A stretch of 10,178 nt of DNA from Chloroflexota bacterium (GTDB lineage: Bacteria; Chloroflexota; Dehalococcoidia; UBA1151; UBA1328). The stretch is from the NCBI GenBank assembly GCA_002687335.1, contig NYZY01000069.1:1-10178 (forward strand), written 5' to 3'. Position 1 is the first letter of the stretch. Every line of letters starts with the position of its first letter. Shown here piece after piece: positions 1-5,881 of this stretch. Made by a program: the position numbers and the translations under genes. A model generated the notes under the pieces. It was not told where the DNA came from and did no database searches. It worked only from the letters and a program-made list of their open reading frames with translations.

Positions 1-568
1 CCATGCGAAATGCCATGTCCATCGAGAGGCTTTCATTTGACATTATCAGTAAGCGGTCATTTGGAATGACAATCAGAGTATCAACGACATCTGCCAGGGA
101 TTTGATTCCTTCTTCTGCTTGTTTTTTTCTTCGTGCCCCTTCGAAGTTAAAAGGTTTGGTGACTACACCGACCGTTAGTGCGCCCAGTTCTTTAGCTACT
201 TCAGCGACAACTGGTGAACCGCCTGTCCCCGTGCCTCCACCCATTCCAGCAGCGATGAACACGAGGTCAGCACCATCTAGTGCGGACTTGATTTCGTCAC
301 GATCTTCCTCATGACATTCTCGACCTTTCGCCGGATCTCCCCCAACTCCAAGTCCTCGGGCAGTTCGATCTCCGACCCGTATTCGCATAGGCACATCGGA
401 TCGTGAGAGGGCTTGTGCGTCGGTATTCACGGTGATGTATTCCACCTCCGGAATTCGCTCGCGGTACATGCGCGACACAGCGTTTGAACCACCCCCTCCA
501 ACTCCTACCACCTTTATCGCGGCTAATCCGATTTCTTCTTCGATTGTTGTCACTGTCTGGTCGACCAT
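1..568 (-). CDS. ftsZ: cell division protein FtsZ, N-terminal part (3' end outside window)
   Basis: Tubulin-like GTPase that polymerises into the division ring at midcell. Only the first 189 residues are present; the gene runs off the left edge. The N-terminus reads [20 protein letters not shown]. The nucleotide-binding [11 protein letters not shown] lies at residues 21-31, NTDAQAL at 48-54, and the tubulin signature GGGTGTG at 110-116 within [18 protein letters not shown] (most family members have AAP where this has GSP). [10 protein letters not shown] is at about 138-147 and PNDRLL at 169-174. All are family hallmarks. The ATG at 568 has a clear AGGAG ribosome binding site about 9 bases upstream. 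It lies 127 bases downstream of ftsA on the same strand, the standard ftsA-ftsZ order, and probably shares its transcript. The C-terminal GTPase half and the FtsA-binding tail cannot be assessed. Confidence 0.98.
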   Translation of the reverse strand, partial: MVDQTVTTIEEEIGLAAIKVVGVGGGGSNAVSRMYRERIPEVEYITVNTDAQALSRSDVPMRIRVGDRTARGLGVGGDPAKGRECHEEDRDEIKSALDGADLVFIAAGMGGGTGTGGSPVVAEVAKELGALTVGVVTKPFNFEGARRKKQAEEGIKSLADVVDTLIVIPNDRLLIMSNESLSMDMAFRM

Positions 569-695
569 TACTTGTTTCTCCTGGGGATCGCTTTGCTCAG
601 ATTGAATGAGTTAAGCGGTCGCAGATATTTGGTTTTTGTCACTCGGTCGAATGACGTAGCTAGTTGGTGTAGTGGTTGGGTTCCACTTTGTAGAT

Positions 696-1985
696 CTAAG
701 CGCCGGCCGTCTCCTTTTTCAGAGCTTGCCTATCTTTCGGGTTATCTTTTGAAAACCATTTGCGGACTACTGAGAGAACATTCGCCCATAGTTTTTTGGA
801 TTCTGAAGACTTAGGGCGTTCGGCGTGACTGCTAGCTGGCAGGTTTCGCATGCCCCACAAGGCAATGCCGGCAGCAGCGGAGTATGCGGGGTCATCAGCT
901 CCAGGTGGCATTCCATCGAGTCCGCGCGGCTTAGCTAGCCTTACTTTTCTTTGGAAAATATATTTTGCTATGTTCAAAAATCCTTCAAGTTTGGCACCAC
1001 CACCAGTAAATATGATTCGATCGAGCGGTATATCTACCAAATGCGGTTCTTCTAATTTGAATTGGATCATCCGGAATAACTCAGATGCTCGTTCTTTTAA
1101 AATCTGTCCGACCTCACGTTTGGTGATTATCAATGGTTGATGCATAGAATGAGGATTAAGGGTGATTTCCTCTTTCATTCCTGTCAGCTCAGGGGCAGCT
1201 GTGCCATGTTGGATCTTTAGTTTCTCTGCTTCATCAAAATCGATATCAAAGGCAATGCTCAAGTCGTTTGAGAATTGGTATCCACCTACGGGTATCACAG
1301 CTGTATGTAAGACCGCACCATCGTGATACACAGCGATATCTGAGGTTCCTCCTCCTACATCTATCAATATGGCACCTTCTTCTCGTTCATCAGCTGTTAA
1401 TGCTGCATGTGAACTGGCTAGTGGTTCGATAACCATGGAGGAAATACCAACACCAGCGCCTGAAATAGCATTTTCAAGTTCATTGATTTTTGAAATTGAT
1501 CCAGTAATCACGTGGCTTTGCACATGTAGTTCACCTGTATGCATCCCCAATGGATTTCGAACACCATGAAGGCCATCCAGTGCGTAGCTACGTGGGATTA
1601 CATGGAGCAATTTACGATCGTCTGCTAGATCAATGGCGCTAGATGCTGCCATCGCAGAAGAAAGGTCGGTGTCAGTGATTACGCGCATTCCTTCACTTCG
1701 GGGAACGCTCGTCCATCGATTGCTTGATTCCACATGATTGCCAGTTAATCCGGCATAAACAGTATCTACATCGACTCCGGCATCTTCACTGGCTGTTTCT
1801 ATAGATTTCACTACTGCGGATGTGACAGCTGCGGGGTCTACAACTAACCCCTTACTCATGCCCTCACATGGGACTACACTGAGTCCAGTTACCTCAATTC
1901 GATGATCCGGACGCTTTCGGGCAATGATCGTACACACTTTGGTTGTGCCTATATCTATGGCTACTTTGAAGTCCTCTTGCAACAT
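696..1985 (-). CDS. ftsA: cell division protein FtsA
   Basis: Actin-fold ATPase that anchors FtsZ filaments to the inner face of the membrane and recruits later division proteins. The 429-residue length is normal. Visible features in order: phosphate-1 loop AIDIGTTKVCTI at residues 9-20; an SHS2-like segment between about 85 and 165; phosphate-2 loop LIDVGGGTSDIAVY at 207-220; adenosine-binding IIFTGGGAKLEGF at 324-336; and a C-terminal amphipathic helix KKLWANVLSVVRKWF at 397-411, the expected membrane-targeting sequence. The ATG at 1985 is preceded by AGGAG with six bases between, a strong ribosome binding site. Upstream lies a possible small ORF that stops at this site, then rsmH; ftsZ follows. 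The ftsQ and mur genes that normally precede ftsA are missing. The intact membrane helix suggests a working protein. Confidence 0.97.
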   Translation of the reverse strand: MLQEDFKVAIDIGTTKVCTIIARKRPDHRIEVTGLSVVPCEGMSKGLVVDPAAVTSAVVKSIETASEDAGVDVDTVYAGLTGNHVESSNRWTSVPRSEGMRVITDTDLSSAMAASSAIDLADDRKLLHVIPRSYALDGLHGVRNPLGMHTGELHVQSHVITGSISKINELENAISGAGVGISSMVIEPLASSHAALTADEREEGAILIDVGGGTSDIAVYHDGAVLHTAVIPVGGYQFSNDLSIAFDIDFDEAEKLKIQHGTAAPELTGMKEEITLNPHSMHQPLIITKREVGQILKERASELFRMIQFKLEEPHLVDIPLDRIIFTGGGAKLEGFLNIAKYIFQRKVRLAKPRGLDGMPPGADDPAYSAAAGIALWGMRNLPASSHAERPKSSESKKLWANVLSVVRKWFSKDNPKDRQALKKETAGA

Positions 1986-1994
1986 GATGATCTC

Positions 1995-2156
1995 CTATGT
2001 CGGTTGGGTGGGATGGAAAAATAGATAGGGATGACTTAGAGGTGTTTGTGTATCAGGGGGTTCGGTATTCATTCTGGCTTCGGTCAAAGTCGTAAACTGA
2101 AGTTGACGGCAATGAATTTGGGGGCCGATATAGGCTGACTTGGAGGCGATGTTCAT
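1995..2156 (-). CDS. possible small ORF between rsmH and ftsA (53 residues, unknown)
   Basis: I do not recognise this product. A reading frame of 53 codons fills the gap between rsmH and ftsA. Its ATG overlaps the rsmH stop codon by four bases (ATGA), the arrangement of translationally coupled genes. Its TAG stop overlaps the start of the ftsA ribosome binding site (TAGGAG), nine bases before the ftsA ATG. The protein begins MNIASKSAYIGPQIHCRQ. The last 25 residues are rich in proline, threonine and histidine (for example NTEPPDTQTPLSHP). No membrane segment or coiled coil is visible, so it does not look like FtsL, FtsB or FtsQ, although it sits where those genes would be. An AAAGG lies only two bases before the ATG, too close for a good ribosome binding site. 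It may be a real coupled peptide, a decayed gene remnant, or chance. Confidence 0.35.
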   Translation of the reverse strand: MNIASKSAYIGPQIHCRQLQFTTLTEARMNTEPPDTQTPLSHPYLFFHPTQPT

Positions 2157-3088
2157 ATCCTTTCTGCCACTCTTAACTTGGCACTACGAGCGCGTCGGTT
2201 TGTTTCGATCTCTGATTCAGTTGGAGTCAAAGGGCGCCGCGAGACCATTTTTAAAGTGGCAAGGTGATTACATTTGCAAATGGGTGTGCCAGGCGGGCAA
2301 ATGCAATCAGAAGCCTGTTTCCGGATGAAATTTTTGACTATGCGGTCTTCAAGTGAATGATAAGAAATAACAGCTAGGCGACCACCTTGTCCAAGTAGAG
2401 AAACAGCCTGTTCGAGGGCGGTCTCTAACGCTGATAGTTCGTCATTCACGGCTATACGAATAGCTTGGAACGTTCGAGTGGCGGGATGCATGCGCTTTCC
2501 GCGCCTTGGACTCACTTTTTCAATCAACTCTGCCAACTCCAGCGAAGTGTTGACCGGACGGTTATGTACGATTGCTTTGGCAATTCGTCGTGCGGCTCGG
2601 TCTTCACCGAGGTGGAAAATTAGATCGGCAAGTTCAGATTCAGCATATTGGTTAACTATGTCGGCAGCTGTTAATTGTTGCTCGAAGCTGAATCGCATAT
2701 CGAGCGGGTCAGATCGCCGGAAGCTGAACCCTCGTGATTCCCGATCGAGCTGAAGTGACGAAACTCCAAGGTCAAATAGCACTCCGTGAACCGGTACGAA
2801 TTCATATCTCAGCGCTGTTGCTCGTATGTCTCGGAAATTGGCGTTGATCGCCAGGAACGCATCTTCATGCTCCATGAGTCGCTCGGTCGCTACAGTTATT
2901 GCTTCTGCATCTGCATCCAGACCGAGTACCTGACCGCCTGGCTCAATAGCGCTTAAAATGGATTTAGAATGTCCACCCTCACCGAGGGTTCCGTCGATAT
3001 AGCGACCACCTGGATGCGCCTTCAGTGCTTGGATAATTTCCGGTATCATCACCGGAGTGTGATGAAGTTCAAGTCCCATGAGAATCAC
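2153..3088 (-). CDS. rsmH: 16S rRNA (cytosine-1402 N4)-methyltransferase RsmH (MraW)
   Basis: S-adenosylmethionine-dependent enzyme that methylates the N4 of C1402 in the decoding centre of 16S rRNA. The 311 residues match the family length. The start region HHTPVM (residues 9-14), SAM-binding DGTLGEGGHS (32-41), FDLGVSS (105-111), GFSFRRSDPLDMRF (120-133), HPATRTFQAIRIAVNDEL (201-218) and ISYHSLEDRIVK (241-252) are all canonical. A cysteine cluster lies at 262-273 (CIC...CKC), and the C-terminus has the usual NRRARSAKLR. The chosen GTG start at 3088 overlaps the mraZ stop by four bases (GTGA) and has GGAG eight bases upstream. An internal ATG at 3079 would remove three residues and has a poorer ribosome binding site. 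The gene follows mraZ, as in nearly all dcw clusters. Confidence 0.97.
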   Translation of the reverse strand: MILMGLELHHTPVMIPEIIQALKAHPGGRYIDGTLGEGGHSKSILSAIEPGGQVLGLDADAEAITVATERLMEHEDAFLAINANFRDIRATALRYEFVPVHGVLFDLGVSSLQLDRESRGFSFRRSDPLDMRFSFEQQLTAADIVNQYAESELADLIFHLGEDRAARRIAKAIVHNRPVNTSLELAELIEKVSPRRGKRMHPATRTFQAIRIAVNDELSALETALEQAVSLLGQGGRLAVISYHSLEDRIVKNFIRKQASDCICPPGTPICKCNHLATLKMVSRRPLTPTESEIETNRRARSAKLRVAERI

Positions 3089-3552
3089 TCGTCCGTCTCC
3101 ACTTCGGTTTGTGCTAGTAGCTTGTTGATTTTGGGCGCTGATTCAGCGATTTCACTTGCTTGGGCAATCAATGATTTTCGTTCCCTAGCCCAGGCGTTGA
3201 TTGACCAAATTTCTATGAACCTGCCTGTGCCGACTATGATCACGTCTTCGCCCAACTCGGCATACTCACGTAACTGTGATGGAATGACGATTCGTCCGCT
3301 GCGGTCGAGTTTTCCTGTGAAAGCTCCTGAGAATGTGAGGCGAGCGAGTTTCCGTGCGCTTGCTGATGTGCTCGGTTCTTGGGCTATGTCGCTGGCGGCG
3401 CGTTCCCATTCTTTGGGAGTATAGACGACTACACACTTGTCGTAGGCACGTCCGAGGATAATGCCATGTGCGAACGCGATTCTGAATCGTGCGGGAATAG
3501 CCACCCTACTTTGAGGATCGATTCGATGTTCGTATTCGCCAGCAAAAATCAT
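3085..3552 (-). CDS. mraZ: transcriptional regulator / division cluster protein MraZ
   Basis: MraZ is an AbrB-like, ring-forming DNA-binding protein that usually heads the dcw cluster and regulates it by binding repeats near its own promoter. The 155-residue product shows both family half-sites: GEYEHRIDPQSRVAIPARFR with D12xxxR16, and GKLDRSGRIVIPSQLREYAEL with D83xxxR87. I chose the ATG at 3552 because MIFAGEYEH matches the usual MF-GEY-H start. The frame stays open upstream, and an ATG at 3600 would add 16 residues that family members lack. Neither start has a good Shine-Dalgarno site (the one at 3600 has AGG directly touching it), so a short leader or leaderless start is possible. The stop codon overlaps the rsmH GTG. 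The promoter should lie in the divergent region shared with the mogA-like gene. Confidence 0.93.
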   Translation of the reverse strand: MIFAGEYEHRIDPQSRVAIPARFRIAFAHGIILGRAYDKCVVVYTPKEWERAASDIAQEPSTSASARKLARLTFSGAFTGKLDRSGRIVIPSQLREYAELGEDVIIVGTGRFIEIWSINAWARERKSLIAQASEIAESAPKINKLLAQTEVETDE

Positions 3553-3830
3553 GAGCTTGTGTTTGGTAGAAAATCTGCTTTGGATTATCTTGATTTCCAT
3601 CCTATTTAACCCAATACGCGACAAATTGTGCCATATTACCACTTTAAAGGACAATAGATTCAGAGCCTGTTTTTGATGTAATTTCCACGTGACGAACGTA
3701 CTCTGGGACGTGCTAGGATCCGGAGAATTAACTATGTATGTTTGCGATTTGAGTTCAACAATTCCGGTATCCGTACGTTGGTACTATGGTGCAGTCCAAT
3801 TTGTGAAAATGAATAGAATGGCTTGTTGAA
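3553..3830. promoter_or_regulatory. divergent intergenic region between mraZ and the mogA-like gene
   Basis: This 278-base gap must hold outward promoters for the leftward division cluster and the rightward block, because the genes diverge here. I see no convincing promoter for either direction. On the minus strand, TGGTAATAT (about 3636-3644) resembles an extended -10 box but lacks a well-spaced -35. On the plus strand, TGCTAGGAT (3711-3719) is similarly weak. TGG-containing words occur upstream of mraZ, but not with the regular ten-base spacing described for MraZ operators. No gene is visible in it, apart from the optional 16-codon upstream extension of mraZ. Confidence 0.4.
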
Positions 3831-4340
3831 TTGAAGGGAGATAGTGCAATAGTTGCCTACGCGGTTTTAACTAGTAGTGATAAAGGGTCAGCCGGAAAAC
3901 GCACCGACACAAGTGGCGATGCTGTTGTCGAAATGATGCAAAATGCGGGTCACACTCTTGTTGCGCGTACAATTTTGCCGGATGAATTCAACGAACTGTC
4001 TGAACAAATAATTGCGTGGTCTGATGCCGGCGAAGCTGATCTTATTCTCACCACAGGTGGTACCGGGCTTTCCAGTAGGGATGTCATGCCAGAAGTGACG
4101 AAGTCTTTGATCGAATTTGATATACCAGGTATGGCGGAGGCCATGAGATCTGAATCCTTGAATATGACGAAGATGTCGATGATTTCAAGGGCTGTCGTCG
4201 GCGTACGTGGATCAACGCTAATAATTAATCTGCCCGGGAGTACTGCAGGAGTGACGGATAATCTGGCGGTTGTAGTCCCAGTGATAACTCACGCTGTAGA
4301 AGTGCTGCAAGGTCGAGAGCGAGGATCGCACCCTACCTGA
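3831..4340 (+). CDS. MogA/MoaB-family molybdopterin adenylyltransferase
   Basis: Member of the MoCF-biosynthesis fold that adenylylates molybdopterin before molybdenum insertion. The 169 residues fit MogA/MoaB proteins. Motifs: AVLTSSDKG (about 11-19), DTSG (26-29), the pterin/ATP-binding TTGGTGLSSRDVMPE (74-88) with its acidic and arginine residues, DIPGMAEAMR (97-106), a serine-arginine at 119-120, and NLPGS (133-137). MogA and MoaB cannot be separated confidently by eye, so no symbol is given. The start is uncertain. The frame opens after a TGA at 3810-3812, and the only usable initiator before the conserved AVLTSSD is TTG at 3831, with no Shine-Dalgarno upstream (GAAGGGAG lies just inside the gene). 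It is divergent from mraZ and precedes trmD by 166 bases. No other cofactor gene is nearby. Confidence 0.9.
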   Translation: MKGDSAIVAYAVLTSSDKGSAGKRTDTSGDAVVEMMQNAGHTLVARTILPDEFNELSEQIIAWSDAGEADLILTTGGTGLSSRDVMPEVTKSLIEFDIPGMAEAMRSESLNMTKMSMISRAVVGVRGSTLIINLPGSTAGVTDNLAVVVPVITHAVEVLQGRERGSHPT

Positions 4341-4506
4341 CCCGACTCGATCTTTGTTGGAAAGTCATTGTTACGGGTAATAATAATTAGTATTTAAAGT
4401 TAACGAGGTTAGGGAGTTGCATTGGTGGTTTGATGTAGTTGATTGTCGGATATACCAGCGCGTTGTATTACAAGCCCCGGGCACGGGAACTGTTCGTTTA
4501 TAAGCC

Positions 4507-5223
4507 ATGAAGATTTCGATAATAACGTTATTTACAGATATGTTTGAAGGTCCATTTCGCACCAGTATTGTCGGTCGGGCAATTAAATCGGGCTTGTTGG
4601 AAATTGATCTTGTGCAGTTACGTGAATTTGCTACAGACGATCGTAGAACAGTAGATGAAGCTCCCTTTGGTGGCGGTCCTGGTATGGTACTTAAGCCGGG
4701 GCCATTAGTTAACGCTGTTGATTCGATAGTTGGCGATTCAGCATCGGAAATGAAACCGCATGTCATCCTTATGTCTGCACAAGGGCTTCCGTTAACTCAT
4801 CGCCGCGCACATCAACTGTCTCAAAAAGATGAATTAGTGTTGGTGTGCGGGCATTACGAGGGCGTTGACGAGCGTTTTATACAACATTGTGTGGATGAAG
4901 AAATTTCAATTGGTGATTTTGTGATGACAGGTGGTGAGATACCTGCGATGGCGCTTACTGATGCCGTCGTTCGATTAATACCTGGAGTGCTTGGTGGTGA
5001 GGATTCCGCTAAGTATGATTCATTCACTTATGGATCGGATGCGTTGCTTGAAGGTCCGGTTTATACCAGACCGGCAAACTACCGTGGGATGAAAGTACCG
5101 GAGGTATTGTTGAGCGGTGACCATTCGAAAATCAATGCATGGAAACGCACTCAAGCTTTGCACAGAACTGAGGCTCGGCGACCCGATCTACTCAAGAACT
5201 GGCCACCAGATGAGGCGTCTTGA
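4507..5223 (+). CDS. trmD: tRNA (guanine-37 N1)-methyltransferase TrmD
   Basis: SPOUT-class trefoil-knot methyltransferase that makes m1G37 next to the anticodon and so prevents +1 frameshifting. The 238 residues match the family. The N-terminus MKISIITLFTDMF is canonical. FGGGPGMVLKPGP is at 54-66, the SAM-binding knot covers VILMSAQGLPLTHRRA (86-101), LVCGHYEGVDER (112-123) and EISIGDFVMTGGE (132-144), and DAVVRLIPGVLG is at 152-163. R156 and D171 (in YDSFTYG) are the likely counterparts of the catalytic arginine and aspartate in E. coli TrmD. The C-terminal tRNA-binding segment has VPEVLLSGDHSKI and RTEARRPDLL. The ATG at 4507 is set by family alignment; no Shine-Dalgarno is visible. rplS follows, as in the common rpsP-rimM-trmD-rplS operon, but rpsP and rimM are not upstream here. 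Confidence 0.97.
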   Translation: MKISIITLFTDMFEGPFRTSIVGRAIKSGLLEIDLVQLREFATDDRRTVDEAPFGGGPGMVLKPGPLVNAVDSIVGDSASEMKPHVILMSAQGLPLTHRRAHQLSQKDELVLVCGHYEGVDERFIQHCVDEEISIGDFVMTGGEIPAMALTDAVVRLIPGVLGGEDSAKYDSFTYGSDALLEGPVYTRPANYRGMKVPEVLLSGDHSKINAWKRTQALHRTEARRPDLLKNWPPDEAS

Positions 5224-5322
5224 TTTATGCATTTGTCTCACAGTTGTAAAAAAACGACTCTGATTGGTATTGCTGCTGACAGCTATGACGTTATAGAATT
5301 CCATTCTGCATTAACACACCTC

Positions 5323-5346
5323 GACGCCTCTGGGCGTCTTTTCGCG
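5323..5346 (+). promoter_or_regulatory. GC-rich hairpin in the rplS leader, followed by TTTTCGCG
   Basis: GACGCC (5323-5328) and GGCGTC (5333-5338) form a perfect six-base stem with loop TCTG, directly followed by TTTTCGCG. It ends 16 bases before the rplS start. Stem plus T-run resembles a short intrinsic terminator or attenuator, either ending trmD transcripts or controlling rplS. A weak promoter-like pair (TTGCTG at 5270 and TATAGA at 5292) lies just upstream. A closely related hairpin occurs at the same relative position before secD, which argues for a shared regulatory role rather than chance. Confidence 0.5.
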
Positions 5347-5362
5347 ATGAAAGAATTTAGAT

Positions 5363-5716
5363 ATGGATGCCGCATCATTGATTGAGCGAAAAACGCTTGA
5401 CCACATCGATGACTTCCAACCTGGCGACACTGTCACGGTCAACCTTCGAATTGTTGAGGGGGATCGGCAGAGAGTCCAAGCTTTTCAAGGTAACGTAATT
5501 TCCGGACGACATCTTAATTCAAAGAGTCCATCTGCTGGAGATACCTTTGTAGTTAGGCGTGTGTCATATGGGGTGGGTGTTGAACGAATTGTTCCGTTTC
5601 ATTCCCCTAATGTTGAATCTGTGAAAGTTACTCGTCGTGGGAAGGTTAGGCGTTCCCGACTTTACTATCTGCGTGGACTTACGGGACGAAAAGCGCGGAT
5701 CAAAGAACGGCGTTAG
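5363..5716 (+). CDS. rplS: 50S ribosomal protein L19
   Basis: Large-subunit protein at the 30S/50S interface. The 117-residue length is normal. Family features are [22 protein letters not shown] (about 16-37), [10 protein letters not shown] (38-47), a basic loop including [25 protein letters not shown] (about 60-84), and the C-terminal arginine-rich [24 protein letters not shown]. The ATG at 5363 fits the family start; a stop-free extension to a better start is not apparent, and the ribosome binding site is weak. It lies 139 bases after trmD, in conserved order, but with its own leader containing a hairpin, so it may be controlled separately from trmD. The next gene, priA, has its own promoter. 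Confidence 0.97.
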   Translation: MDAASLIERKTLDHIDDFQPGDTVTVNLRIVEGDRQRVQAFQGNVISGRHLNSKSPSAGDTFVVRRVSYGVGVERIVPFHSPNVESVKVTRRGKVRRSRLYYLRGLTGRKARIKERR

Positions 5717-5815
5717 GGTTAACTGAACTTCCTGCATGAAGCTGGACGTGGATTGCTTAACTTCATCTAACTTTTGAGACACGTTGCTTAATTCCGCTTC
5801 GTATTTGGTTTATGG

Positions 5816-5843
5816 TTGACCACTTCAAGTCATAGTCGATAAT
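5816..5843 (+). promoter_or_regulatory. sigma-70-like promoter of priA
   Basis: TTGACC (5816-5821, five of six matches to the -35 consensus) and GATAAT (5838-5843, five of six to the -10) are separated by 16 bases. Transcription would begin near 5850, giving a leader of about 30 bases that contains the priA ribosome binding site GGAG. This is the best promoter match in the window. It suggests priA is transcribed independently of rplS. No strong terminator is visible in the rest of the rplS-priA gap. Confidence 0.5.
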
Positions 5844-5881
5844 GGACTAGATCTGACACCACTGATCACCTGGAGTAGCGA

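Noticed and set aside
660..700. tRNA-like words (GGTGTAGTGGTT, GGGTTCC) near the end of ftsA
   Set aside because: No cloverleaf can be completed: no acceptor stem or properly placed T-arm; part of it is ftsA coding sequence on the other strand.
572..814. 80-residue plus-strand frame across the ftsZ-ftsA gap and the end of ftsA
   Set aside because: It overlaps the well-supported 3' end of ftsA on the other strand, shows no family motif and has no convincing ribosome binding site.
2969..3424. 151-residue plus-strand frame opposite rsmH and mraZ
   Set aside because: It lies entirely antisense to two genes with canonical motifs, and its sequence resembles no protein I know.
3600..3720. Possible MraZ operator repeats (AAAGTGG, TGG words) upstream of mraZ
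   Set aside because: Spacing is irregular and does not match the evenly spaced repeats described for MraZ sites, so no operator is claimed.
4476..4487. CCCG-GGCA-CGGG mini-hairpin before trmD
   Set aside because: Only four base pairs, and no TTTCGCG tail like the rplS and secD elements; likely chance.
4417..4503. 28-codon frame (TTG start) upstream of trmD
   Set aside because: It has no ATG or ribosome binding site, ends four bases before trmD by what may be chance, and matches no family; RimM or KH-domain remnants were not recognisable.
4371..4766. 131-residue minus-strand frame over the mogA-trmD gap and the start of trmD
   Set aside because: More than half lies antisense to the conserved TrmD N-terminus; no motif is visible.
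5717..5815. Search for an intrinsic terminator after rplS
   Set aside because: Only short imperfect complements such as CTTC/GAAG are present, with no T-run.
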